Below, one piece after another: positions 57,242-64,000 of a stretch of 64,000 nt of DNA. A program made the translations under genes and the position numbers. The notes beneath the pieces were generated by a model that searched no databases, had not been told where the DNA came from, and saw only the letters and a list, made by a program, of their open reading frames with translations. The first letter of the stretch is position 1. The number at the start of each line of letters is the position of its first letter. Source of the stretch: Anderseniella sp. (GTDB taxonomy: Bacteria > Pseudomonadota > Alphaproteobacteria > Rhizobiales > Aestuariivirgaceae); assembly GCA_028289645.1 (NCBI GenBank), contig JANQOK010000016.1, positions 186,001 through 250,000 on the forward strand, given 5' to 3'.

Positions 57242-58363
57242 TTGGCTAGCAACAACAATAGCGGGTCAGGTCATGATGCAACGGCCCTGCCCATCCACAT
57301 CAGCAGCCTGACCAAAAAGTACGGCGACCTGTATGCGCTGGACTCAGTCGACCTGGAGATCAGGAGCGGCGAGTTCCTGACCCTGCTGGGGCCATCCGGC
57401 TCCGGCAAGACCACACTGTTGATGGCGATTGCCGGTTTCAACCGGCCGGACAGCGGCAGCATCCGGTTTGGCGAGCAGGAGGTGATCCTGACGCCGCCGC
57501 ACCAGCGCAATGTCGGCATGGTGTTTCAGAGCTACGCCCTGTTTCCGCACATGTCGGTCGCCGGCAACATTGCCTTCCCGCTGAAACTTCGCGGCGTCAG
57601 TGCCGGCGAGATAGAGGAGCGGGTGACCGAAGCGCTTGAGACGGTCCAGCTGTCGGGCCTCGGGGAACGCGGTATCGACCAGCTGTCCGGCGGACAGCGG
57701 CAAAGGGTGGCCCTGGCGCGGGCGTTTGTGTTCGGTCCGCGCATCCTTTTGATGGACGAGCCACTGTCGGCGCTTGACAAGAAGCTCAGAGAGCGGATGC
57801 AGATCGAGCTCAAGATCCTGCACCGGAAACTGGGCGTGACGACCGTCTATGTCACCCATGACCAGCGCGAGGCGCTGACCATGTCGGACCGGATCGCCGT
57901 GATCAATCACGGCAGGCTGGCCCAGGTGGACACGCCGGAGGTGATCTACAATCATCCCGCCAATGCCTTTGTTGCAGATTTTATCGGCGAGTCGACCATG
58001 CTTGACCTGGACCAGGACAAGGCCGGCAACCTGACCTACAAGGGCAGCAAGATCAGCAAGCCACCATCAGGCGGCAACGCGGATGGATGGTCGCTGGTGG
58101 TGCGGCCTGAGCATCTGTCGATCATGGCAAATGGCAAGGCCTCCACAGACCGGACCATCGTGTTCAAGGGCACGGTCACCGAAACGGTGTTCCAGGGAGA
58201 GACGGCCTTTTCCATCGTGGCCATTGATGACGACACGGAACTCCTGGTCCGCTTCGGCACCGGCTCGAAGGCCAAGTCGACTTATCCGCAATCGGGCGAG
58301 CAGGTATCGGTCGGCCTGGGCAGGGACGATGCGATCCTGATCCCGCGGGAAGACCAGCCATGA
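57242..58363 (+). CDS. ABC transporter ATP-binding protein (PotA type)
   Basis: 373 residues. Walker A is GPSGSGKTT near residue 50, signature LSGGQRQRVALARAF, Walker B ILLMDEPLSAL, and the C-terminal TOBE domain follows. The start is TTG 57242 with GAGG eight bases upstream. The permease start overlaps its stop (ATGA). Confidence 0.94.
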   Translation: MASNNNSGSGHDATALPIHISSLTKKYGDLYALDSVDLEIRSGEFLTLLGPSGSGKTTLLMAIAGFNRPDSGSIRFGEQEVILTPPHQRNVGMVFQSYALFPHMSVAGNIAFPLKLRGVSAGEIEERVTEALETVQLSGLGERGIDQLSGGQRQRVALARAFVFGPRILLMDEPLSALDKKLRERMQIELKILHRKLGVTTVYVTHDQREALTMSDRIAVINHGRLAQVDTPEVIYNHPANAFVADFIGESTMLDLDQDKAGNLTYKGSKISKPPSGGNADGWSLVVRPEHLSIMANGKASTDRTIVFKGTVTETVFQGETAFSIVAIDDDTELLVRFGTGSKAKSTYPQSGEQVSVGLGRDDAILIPREDQP

Positions 58364-59274
58364 CGGTAATCGATATGGAGAAAACCGCACAACCGGAACA
58401 GGCTCTGCATGCCGGGGAATTGCAGCGACAACAGTCACGCGAACAATGGTCACTCCTGAGCCTGGTTGTCCCGGCCCTGATCGTGGTCGTGCTGATCATC
58501 CTGATCCCGGTCGGATGGCTGTTTTATCTGTCGTTTGTCGGCAAGGACGGCGGCCTGTCCATGGAGCACTATCTGAAGATGGTGCAGTACAAATCCTATG
58601 CCCGGACATTTGTGACCACCTTCCAGGTCAGCGTGCTGACAACCCTGATCTGCATTCTCATCGGCTATCCGCTGTCATATTTCCTGGCGCTGCTGCCGCC
58701 GAGATGGGTCGGCATCTTCATGCTCGCCGTGCTGTTGCCGTTCTGGACCTCCCTGCTGGTGCGCACCTATGCCTGGCTGGTGCTGCTGCAGAAGAACGGC
58801 CTGCTCAACGATTTCGCCATGCAGATCGGATTGTGGGACTCGCCGGTCAAGCTGGTACACAACATGACCGGCACCCTGATCGGCATGGCCCATATCATGC
58901 TGCCGTTCCTGGTGCTGCCGCTGTACAACGCCATGAAGAAGATCGACCGCGACCTGATGTTTGCGGCGGCAAACCTGGGCGCATCGCCGGTCAGTGCCTT
59001 CTGGAAGGTATATTTCCCGCTGTCGCTGCCCGGCATGGTGGCCGGGTCACTGATCGTGTTTGTCCTGTGCCTGGGATTTTACGTTACGCCCGCCGTATTG
59101 GGCGGCGGCCGGGTCATCATGGTGGCCACGCAGATCACCGCGATACTGGAGAACCAGTTCGACTGGGGCGCCGCCAGCGCGCTTGGCGTCGTGCTGCTGA
59201 TTGCCACGCTGTTGTTCCTGTATATTGCCGGGCGCCTGTTCAAGTTTGACGCTGCGCTTTTCGGGAAGAACTGA
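58360..59274 (+). CDS. ABC transporter permease (PotB type)
   Basis: 304 residues with six membrane helices. The loop that contacts the ATPase is NLGASPVSAFWKVYFPLSLPG (two pieces), the EAA motif. The long N-terminal arm (40 residues, polar) is a common feature of PotB-like subunits. The second permease starts one base after its stop. Confidence 0.93.
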   Translation: MTVIDMEKTAQPEQALHAGELQRQQSREQWSLLSLVVPALIVVVLIILIPVGWLFYLSFVGKDGGLSMEHYLKMVQYKSYARTFVTTFQVSVLTTLICILIGYPLSYFLALLPPRWVGIFMLAVLLPFWTSLLVRTYAWLVLLQKNGLLNDFAMQIGLWDSPVKLVHNMTGTLIGMAHIMLPFLVLPLYNAMKKIDRDLMFAAANLGASPVSAFWKVYFPLSLPGMVAGSLIVFVLCLGFYVTPAVLGGGRVIMVATQITAILENQFDWGAASALGVVLLIATLLFLYIAGRLFKFDAALFGKN

Positions 59275-59275
59275 C

Positions 59276-60091
59276 ATGAACTGGTGGAGCAGCCCGGCAT
59301 CGGACACCCAGGTCACCCACGGCGACCGGTTCTGGCTGTATGTGGTAGCGTCGATCATCATGCTGTTGCTGGTGCTGCCGACTTTCATCGTCATCCCGAT
59401 GTCGTTCTCCGATTCCCAGTACCTGGAATTTCCACCGAGCAACTGGTCGGCCCGCTGGTACGAGGTCTATCTCGGATCGACCAAGTGGATGCGCGCCACG
59501 GCAACGTCGGTGCAGGTCGGCATCATCACCATGCTGGTTGCAACACCGCTGGGCACGATGGCGGCCTATGCGCTGTTCGTGTCCGGGCACAGGGCGACCA
59601 GGGCCCTGTTCCTGTTCCTGATCACACCGATGATCGTGCCGGTGATCCTGATTGCCATCGGGGTGTTTTACGCCTATGGCCGGGCCGGCCTGAACAACAC
59701 CATTACCGGCCTGGTTCTGGCGCATACGGCCATGGCGATACCCTTGGTGATGATCGTCATCACCGCCGCACTGCGCTCTTACGATCTGAACCAGGAGCGG
59801 GTCGCACGCAGCCTAGGCGCCACGCGGGTGAAGGCGTTCTTCCTGATCACGCTGCCGCAGATCAGGTTTTCCGTGGTGACGGCCGCCTTGTTGTCGTTCC
59901 TGACATCGTTTGACGAGGTGATCATCGCGATTTTCGTTTCAGGCGGCGTCAATGCCACGCTGACCAAGCACATGTTCAGCGCGTTGCGGGATTTCATAGA
60001 CCCGACGATTGCCGCCATCTCGACGATCATGGTGCTGGTGTCCACCGTCCTGCTGCTGCTGACACAGTTCATCGGCGCCAGAGAAAAGTAG
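59276..60091 (+). CDS. ABC transporter permease (PotC type)
   Basis: 271 residues with six helices; the EAA motif is SLGATRVKAFFLITLPQ. ATG 59276 gives the family start. The last 107 bases, coding for ALRDFIDPTIAAIS onward to REK, belong to the direct repeat found again at 63663. Confidence 0.93.
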   Translation: MNWWSSPASDTQVTHGDRFWLYVVASIIMLLLVLPTFIVIPMSFSDSQYLEFPPSNWSARWYEVYLGSTKWMRATATSVQVGIITMLVATPLGTMAAYALFVSGHRATRALFLFLITPMIVPVILIAIGVFYAYGRAGLNNTITGLVLAHTAMAIPLVMIVITAALRSYDLNQERVARSLGATRVKAFFLITLPQIRFSVVTAALLSFLTSFDEVIIAIFVSGGVNATLTKHMFSALRDFIDPTIAAISTIMVLVSTVLLLLTQFIGAREK

Positions 60092-60178
60092 GCCTGCAGA
60101 GCAGCAAACCCGGCCTCAAGATCAGTAGTCTTTGCCGTGCTCCAGCCAGAGCCGGTGGACTTGGTCCCAGCCCGGCGG
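59985..60178. repeat. Direct repeat, copy 1
   Basis: 194 bases covering the end of potC and the end of a convergent gene. The same sequence, with about 13 differences (93% identity), returns at 63663-63856, offset 3678 bases. The two copies frame the five-gene MarR cassette. Copy 1 loses 101 bases just after this block compared with copy 2, then matches again for about 30 bases. Confidence 0.9.
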
Positions 60179-60248
60179 TTTCGCTTTCCCAGACGGTCAG
60201 GGTGTGGCGTATGTCGTTGATGGTTGGCGCATCGGCCGACGGGCGCAT
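60122..60248 (-). pseudogene. Remnant of a small gene (copy 1, internal deletion)
   Basis: Reading leftward, RHTLTVWESET is joined to a frame-shifted continuation; the true end (PPGWDQVHRLWLEHGKDY) is in another frame. Relative to the copy at 63800-64000, 101 bases are missing. Both ends of the deletion are GGCGG in copy 2, so it arose by a short-homology deletion. The gene is dead here. Confidence 0.8.
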
Positions 60249-60333
60249 AGCGGACGACGCGGCTTCTTCAACCGCCCGATGCGATGTCTGCTTCCACGGA
60301 GAACCGCAATCATCCCGACAACGGGACTGATCC

Positions 60334-60840
60334 TTAGGTCTTCGCAAGTTCGTCTGCCGGAATCGGGCAGTTGGTGCAGATGCGATTATCACAGAGGCGA
60401 CAGAGCGTGCGGCGTTCGGTCTCTGTTGTGTCCATAGACGTCAGCATCTTGTGCAGGAGCACAGCGAACGCCTCTTGCTCGGCGTCGGTCAATGGCAACA
60501 GCAATGACCGGATGGCGGCAATCCGCCCGGCAAGGAGTTTCTCACGAAGCACTTGTCCGCGTGCGGTGAGGTGAAGCGCGATTGCTCGTTTATCTCTTGC
60601 TTTGCGACGCTCCACGAGACCATCGGCCACAAGCCGATCAATAAGGCGCACCGTTCCGGGATGGGAGAGGCCGAGAACGCGGCGCAGCTGATCATTGGAA
60701 GGGCCGGAGCCGTATCCGATGACGACAAGCGCTGCGGGCGTTTCGCCGGCATGGTTGAGGATGTCGCGCGCCGTGTCTTCGATGCGATCGGAGACAGCAA
60801 GCCCGACGACCCCGAGCAGATTGGCAGTACGGTCAATCAT
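60334..60840 (-). CDS. MarR-family regulator with C-terminal cysteine cluster
   Basis: 168 residues from ATG 60840. The winged-helix region is DQLRRVLGLSHPGTVRLIDRL (two pieces) with VERRKARDKRAIALHLTARG after it. The C-terminus has CRLCDNRICTNCPI, four cysteines in CxxC pairs with one more between, which could hold a metal or sense alkylation or oxidation. ATG 60849 is also in frame but would fall in the predicted -10 box; with transcription starting near 60841 the message would be almost leaderless. It is divergent from the DUF3237-like operon and lies inside the repeat-framed cassette. Confidence 0.85.
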   Translation of the reverse strand: MIDRTANLLGVVGLAVSDRIEDTARDILNHAGETPAALVVIGYGSGPSNDQLRRVLGLSHPGTVRLIDRLVADGLVERRKARDKRAIALHLTARGQVLREKLLAGRIAAIRSLLLPLTDAEQEAFAVLLHKMLTSMDTTETERRTLCRLCDNRICTNCPIPADELAKT

Positions 60841-60847
60841 GCCTGGC

Positions 60848-60906
60848 ATAATATGTGCGGTGCGCACGAAATACAACTTGACAATATGTGCGGAGCGCAC
60901 ATAATT
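60848..60906. promoter_or_regulatory. Divergent marR promoters with two operators
   Basis: Palindrome P2 (60885-60903) is TATGTGCG-GAG-CGCACATA, perfect. P1 (60852-60870) has the same left half and six of eight in the right half. Rightward promoter: TTGACA (60878-60883), 16 bases, CATAAT (60900-60905); P2 covers spacer and -10. Leftward promoter: TTGTAT (60876-60871), 17 bases, TATTAT (60853-60848); P1 covers spacer and part of -10. A bound MarR dimer would block both. Confidence 0.75.
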
Positions 60907-60981
60907 TGAATGGAGCTTTGGCCCTGCCACGGAACAGCAGGCGCCAATTCGAATTCAGAGTGACGCAGGCGGAGGGCCAAC

Positions 60982-61596
60982 ATGCCGGATGAGATACGTA
61001 GAAGTATGCTTGCAGGTGCAGGGCTCTATGCAGCATCAACGCTTGTTGAACGTGGTAATGCTCGAACCGTGGATCCAAGCGCTGGCGGTCTGGCCCCAAA
61101 GGCTGACGGTTGGGACGCGAACAGTCCGCCCGAGCTGGAGTTCTTGTTTGAAGCGCGTGTCCAGCTTCATCTTCCGCCGATGCACATATCGCCAACATCC
61201 GAAGGCCAGCGTGTGATCTTTCTTGTCAAAGGCGGAACGTTCGAAGGACCCCATCTGCGCGGGCGTGTTGTGCCGGACGCCGGAGCGGACTGGGTGCGCA
61301 TTCGGCCGGACGGGACGGGTGTCCTTGATGTGCGATTTGTTTTGGAGACGCACGACAAAGCGATGCTCTATGTCCACTGGCAAGGGCGGTTCTGGTCGTC
61401 GGAGGAAAATGCAGAGTACGCCCTTGATCTCGAAAAGCCGGACGATCCGACGGGAGCATGGCGCTACTACTTCCGCGCGGCACCGCTATTTGAGACCGGC
61501 GACCCCCGGTATGCATGGCTGAACAATATCATTTCCGTGACCAAGTCCAGAACAGGTGATGGCGGCCCCATTCATCGCGTTTTTGCCGTGAAGTGA
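60982..61596 (+). CDS. DUF3237-like protein
   Basis: 204 residues. The fold pattern of DUF3237 is visible: LEFLFEARVQLHLPP, KGGTFEGPHLRGRVVPDAGADW (two pieces), FRAAPLFETGDPRYAWLN and HRVFAVK at the end. The family is of unknown function and forms a small beta-barrel. The N-terminus (IRRSMLAGAGLYAAST) looks like a shortened twin-arginine signal and may be a remnant. GGAGGG lies six bases before the ATG. It is the first gene of the MarR-controlled rightward operon. Confidence 0.8.
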   Translation: MPDEIRRSMLAGAGLYAASTLVERGNARTVDPSAGGLAPKADGWDANSPPELEFLFEARVQLHLPPMHISPTSEGQRVIFLVKGGTFEGPHLRGRVVPDAGADWVRIRPDGTGVLDVRFVLETHDKAMLYVHWQGRFWSSEENAEYALDLEKPDDPTGAWRYYFRAAPLFETGDPRYAWLNNIISVTKSRTGDGGPIHRVFAVK

Positions 61597-61612
61597 TGCA
61601 GAAGATGTCGAC

Positions 61613-62428
61613 ATGATTCTTTCCACAACCGAAAAGGCCGAGCAATTCGAGGACCTTCATAGGAGCGGTTGCTTCGTGATGGCAAACGCATGGAATCCGG
61701 GATCCGCGCGCTTATTGGAATCGGGCGGCTTCGCCGCACTCGGCACCACCAGTGCCGGACTGGCCTGGATGTTGGGTCAGAAGGATGGTGCCACGAGCCG
61801 CGACTTGGTGCTTGCCAACGCAAGCGATATCGCGACTGCCGTCAACATTCCCGTGTCAGGCGATCTTTTGAACGGCTTTGGCGCGGATCCCGAAACTGTT
61901 GCAGAAACTATCCGCCTTGCCGGTGAGTCTGGCCTTGCCGGCGGATCCATAGAAGATACAACCGGCGATCCTGAAAGGCCGCTGTTCGACCGTGAACTCG
62001 CCAAGGATCGCATTGTTGCAGCCGTTGAAGCGGCCAGAAGCCTGGATCACCCGTTCGTGCTTTGTGCACGAGCCGATGGCCTGATTGGCGGTGATTGCGA
62101 TATGGACGAGATATTGACGCGGCTACGCCTCTATGAACAAGCTGGTGCGGACTTGCTCTATGCCCCAGCCCTTATGAAGCTTGTCCAGGTTAAATCGGTG
62201 GTTGAAAGCGTACAGACACCGATCAATGTTCTTTCGGGCATCGGCAATGAGGGCAACGTCGCCGACCTGGCCGCACTTGGCGTGCGACGGGTCAGCGTGG
62301 GGTCGCAACTCTACAGTGCCGTTGCTGGATGCCTGAAATCCGCTGCCCACGAACTCCATCAATGCGGAACGTTTGGATGGGCTGAGGCTGGTGTACCGTT
62401 CGGCGATCTCAACCAACTGATGCGCTGA
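61613..62428 (+). CDS. Isocitrate lyase/PEP mutase family protein
   Basis: 271 residues. Family blocks: ANAWNPGSARLLESGGFAALGTTSAG-type start (two pieces), IPVSGDLLNGFG, GGSIEDTTGDPERPLFD and VLCARADGL. The KKCGH motif of isocitrate lyase is absent, and the PEP-mutase gating loop (EDKxxPKxNS) is not there, so the reaction is unknown; the fold suggests cleavage or making of a C-C or C-P bond. It lies 16 bases after the DUF3237-like gene and one base before the alkylguanine transferase gene. Confidence 0.88.
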   Translation: MILSTTEKAEQFEDLHRSGCFVMANAWNPGSARLLESGGFAALGTTSAGLAWMLGQKDGATSRDLVLANASDIATAVNIPVSGDLLNGFGADPETVAETIRLAGESGLAGGSIEDTTGDPERPLFDRELAKDRIVAAVEAARSLDHPFVLCARADGLIGGDCDMDEILTRLRLYEQAGADLLYAPALMKLVQVKSVVESVQTPINVLSGIGNEGNVADLAALGVRRVSVGSQLYSAVAGCLKSAAHELHQCGTFGWAEAGVPFGDLNQLMR

Positions 62429-62429
62429 C

Positions 62430-63008
62430 ATGTCCTTTGACCGACCTAAGGCATATTTTTCTCTCTTCCCGACACCACTCGGCGAATGCGGCATCGCATG
62501 GCGCGGCAACACCGTCGTCGCGACGCGGCTTCCTGACGCGTCTCCCGCTGAAACTGAATGCCGTCTAGCAACGCGCAAAGGCTGGCAACAAAGCGCTCCC
62601 CCAGCCAGTATTCGTCGCGCCATCGAAGCGATAACCGCACTTCTTGAGGGACAAAGGATGGACCTCGGCTTTATCACTTGCGATCTTGGTGAAGTCGAAC
62701 CGTTTGCTGCGCAGGTATACGCTGCAACATGCGCAATCCCTGCCGGTAAAACATCAACCTATGGGGCTATTGCCGAACAACTCGGCAATAAGCAGCTTGC
62801 GCAAAGCGTTGGACGGGCTCTTGGCCGCAACCCTTTGCCGATTATCGTGCCTTGTCATCGAGTTCTCGGTGCAAATGGCAAACTCACCGGCTTTTCGGCC
62901 GCTGGCGGCACCAAAACAAAGCTAAAAATGCTTGTCATTGAGGGCGCCCAGACCGGGGATACGGCCGGCCTTTTCGATGATCTCCCGTTGATAGTAAAAC
63001 CGCGCTAA
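62430..63008 (+). CDS. Methylated-DNA-[protein]-cysteine S-methyltransferase
   Basis: 192 residues, two-domain Ogt/Ada-C form. The acceptor is Cys142 in IIVPCHRVLGANG; the HTH-like recognition segment is TYGAIAEQLGNKQLAQSVGRAL (two pieces). It takes alkyl groups from O6-alkylguanine in a suicide reaction. The start is one base after the previous stop. It ends four bases from the convergent GNAT gene stop. Confidence 0.95.
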   Translation: MSFDRPKAYFSLFPTPLGECGIAWRGNTVVATRLPDASPAETECRLATRKGWQQSAPPASIRRAIEAITALLEGQRMDLGFITCDLGEVEPFAAQVYAATCAIPAGKTSTYGAIAEQLGNKQLAQSVGRALGRNPLPIIVPCHRVLGANGKLTGFSAAGGTKTKLKMLVIEGAQTGDTAGLFDDLPLIVKPR

Positions 63009-63012
63009 GGCA

Positions 63013-63591
63013 TCACACTGTCAACGTCACCACCCACTTATGCTTTCCGATTTTCCGTGATCGCTCGAAACCAACCCGCTCGAACGTCGAGAGAGACCCA
63101 TTGAACAAGAATGCAGGCGACATCTTTCGGCCCTCAATGTCTTCCGGGTAGCCTTCGATACATCCGCCGCCGAGAACCTTGATCTGCTCAATCGCACCTT
63201 GAAGCGCTGCAGATGCCACGCCTTTTCCGCGGTATCCCTTCCCGGAAAAGAAACAGGTAATCCGCCAGTCGGGAAGCGTCGGATCGGTGGACTGGTAAGC
63301 ACGTTGATTGTGGATTCGCGGAAGCTCATCCGGTGATCCGAACTGACACCAGCCGACACAGTCCGCGCCGTTGAACACCAGTGAGGCGTGCGCCCGCCCT
63401 TCGCGTACACGGCATTCCTTGGCCTTGCGCTTAGCCTCTGCCGGCTCTTCAGCGCCTTTCTTGCCGTGATACCACATGCACCAACAACCGCCCCAGACGC
63501 CGTTATTCGCGTCCACCAGGCGCTCGAAGTCCGCCCACGTCTCTGCGGTGAGGGCTTTTGTTTCGTATCCTGCGATGTGTAGCTCTGTCAT
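63013..63591 (-). CDS. GNAT-family N-acetyltransferase
   Basis: 192 residues. The acetyl-CoA loop is GKGYRGKGVASAALQGAI near residue 115 (R/Q-x-x-G-x-G/A form). The N-terminus is rich in Cys and Trp (NNGVWGGCWCMWYHGKKG), a feature of a subgroup with unknown substrate. ATG 63591 lies about nine bases past the predicted -10, so the mRNA may be leaderless. It reads toward the alkylguanine transferase gene and carries its own copy of the MarR operator upstream. Confidence 0.85.
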   Translation of the reverse strand: MTELHIAGYETKALTAETWADFERLVDANNGVWGGCWCMWYHGKKGAEEPAEAKRKAKECRVREGRAHASLVFNGADCVGWCQFGSPDELPRIHNQRAYQSTDPTLPDWRITCFFSGKGYRGKGVASAALQGAIEQIKVLGGGCIEGYPEDIEGRKMSPAFLFNGSLSTFERVGFERSRKIGKHKWVVTLTV

Positions 63592-63599
63592 CAAGCTCA

Positions 63600-63627
63600 A
63601 TTATGTGCGTGACGCACATACCGTCAA
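63600..63627 (-). promoter_or_regulatory. GNAT promoter with third MarR-type operator
   Basis: Palindrome P3 (63602-63620) is TATGTGCG-TGA-CGCACATA. On the minus strand it lies in TTGACG (63627-63622), 16 bases, CATAAT (63605-63600). Position relative to the promoter boxes is the same as for P2, 2.7 kb away. Confidence 0.75.
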
Positions 63628-63662
63628 GCTGAAAGTTGTGCACCCGGATCATCTGAACGCCC

Positions 63663-63780
63663 TGCGGGATTTCATAGACCCGACGATTGCCGCCATCTCG
63701 ACGATCATGGTGCTTGTGTCCACCGTGCTGCTGCTGCTGACACAGTTCATCAGGGCCAGGGAAAAGCAGTCCTGCAGAGC
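63663..63780 (+). pseudogene. potC 3'-end fragment
   Basis: Codes for LRDFIDPTIAAISTIMV and onward to REK, without the rest of the permease. The stop codon TAG of true potC is CAG here, so the frame runs on. It is a duplicated tail and not a gene. Confidence 0.85.
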
Positions 63781-63856
63781 AGCAAACCCGGCCTGAAGAT
63801 CAGTAGTCTTTGCCGTGCTCCAGCCAGATTTCGTGGACCTGGTCCCAGCCCGGCGG
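63663..63856. repeat. Direct repeat, copy 2
   Basis: Second copy of the block at 59985-60178. It carries the last 36 codons of potC and the end of the convergent gene; here the convergent gene continues intact to the window edge. The left border of homology is at 63663, just after the GNAT promoter region. Confidence 0.9.
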
Positions 63857-64000
63857 CCGGTCGGTGACATAGCCAAACGTCTTGCCGGCGGCGATGCCGG
63901 GGAACGCCCTGATCGCGCGCCGGTGTGCGCCACGGTACAAAAAACGCCGCATGGCGGTTTCGCTTTCCCAGACCGTCAGGGTGTGGCGCACGCCGTCAAT
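63800..64000 (-). CDS. Hypothetical protein, C-terminal part
   Basis: The 5' part is beyond the window. The visible 66 residues include RHTLTVWESETAMRRFLYRG, then AFPGIAAGKTFGYVTDRPPG and end WLEHGKDY. HTLTVWESETAM is reminiscent of small ferredoxin-like (antibiotic-monooxygenase or DUF3291-type) proteins, but I cannot name the family with certainty. The copy at 60122 is a broken version. Confidence 0.7.
   Translation of the reverse strand: MDGVRHTLTVWESETAMRRFLYRGAHRRAIRAFPGIAAGKTFGYVTDRPPGWDQVHEIWLEHGKDY

Noticed and set aside
61613-62428. Calling the PEP-mutase-family gene isocitrate lyase or methylisocitrate lyase
   Set aside because: The KKCGH-type catalytic motif is missing and the context has no glyoxylate or methylcitrate genes.

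Overview
The window reads as chromosome of a GC-rich alphaproteobacterium, most likely a marine member of the Hyphomicrobiales (Rhizobiales) or a near relative. The grounds are gene content and order: pdxH-fabI-phosphatase-aroC, histone-deacetylase-like gene plus xseB, a Rhizobium-type asparaginase, TRAP transporters, an MmyB-type XRE regulator and a gcvTHP operon behind a tandem glycine riboswitch. No rRNA, CRISPR array, integrase or transposase gene is present. Two tRNA genes lie at 10.5-10.8 kb.

Layout. 0-8 kb: DMT transporter tail, L,D-transpeptidase and a membrane-anchored thioredoxin-like protein, a Rieske oxygenase coupled to a 77-residue protein, a membrane protein facing an XRE/MmyB regulator, an asparaginase with its MFS transporter. 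8-10.4 kb: a fucosyltransferase-like and a sulfotransferase-like gene, divergent, next to the tRNAs. 12.4-20.1 kb: one long leftward operon (N-formylglutamate amidohydrolase, TRAP transporter, glutamine-synthetase-like ligase, aldehyde dehydrogenase, iron alcohol dehydrogenase) with an RpiR regulator divergent from it. The gene set fits import of an amino alcohol or amine, gamma-glutamylation, two oxidations and hydrolysis. 21-26 kb: riboswitch and gcvT-gcvH-gcvP. 26-36 kb: thiolase, bioY, metallo-hydrolase, acyl-CoA ligase, amidase, aminotransferase, cystathionine-lyase-type enzyme, SDR. 36-48 kb: pdxH, fabI, phosphatase, aroC, HAD, LysR/quinone reductase pair, YbaK, a stand-alone S74-type protein, xseB, deacetylase and an acyl-CoA dehydrogenase.

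The last 16 kb is more plastic. A 267-bp inverted-repeat element (48.10-48.37 kb) supplies the start codon and first five codons of a threonylcarbamoyl-AMP synthase. Then comes an AAA ATPase/subtilase pair of the ietAS type (49.6-53.0 kb), known as a plasmid-stability toxin-antitoxin and as an anti-phage system, with visibly lower GC. Next is a LysR-controlled polyamine-type oxidase and ABC importer (53.7-60.1 kb).

Finally a cassette of five genes (MarR regulator, DUF3237-like, PEP-mutase-family enzyme, O6-alkylguanine methyltransferase, GNAT acetyltransferase) sits between two ~93% identical direct repeats carrying the potC 3' end and part of a convergent gene. Three near-identical palindromes (TATGTGCG-N3-CGCACATA) lie inside the predicted promoters of marR, of the rightward operon and of the distant GNAT gene. 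This makes the cassette a self-contained regulon and, with the ietAS pair, the most unusual part of the window.
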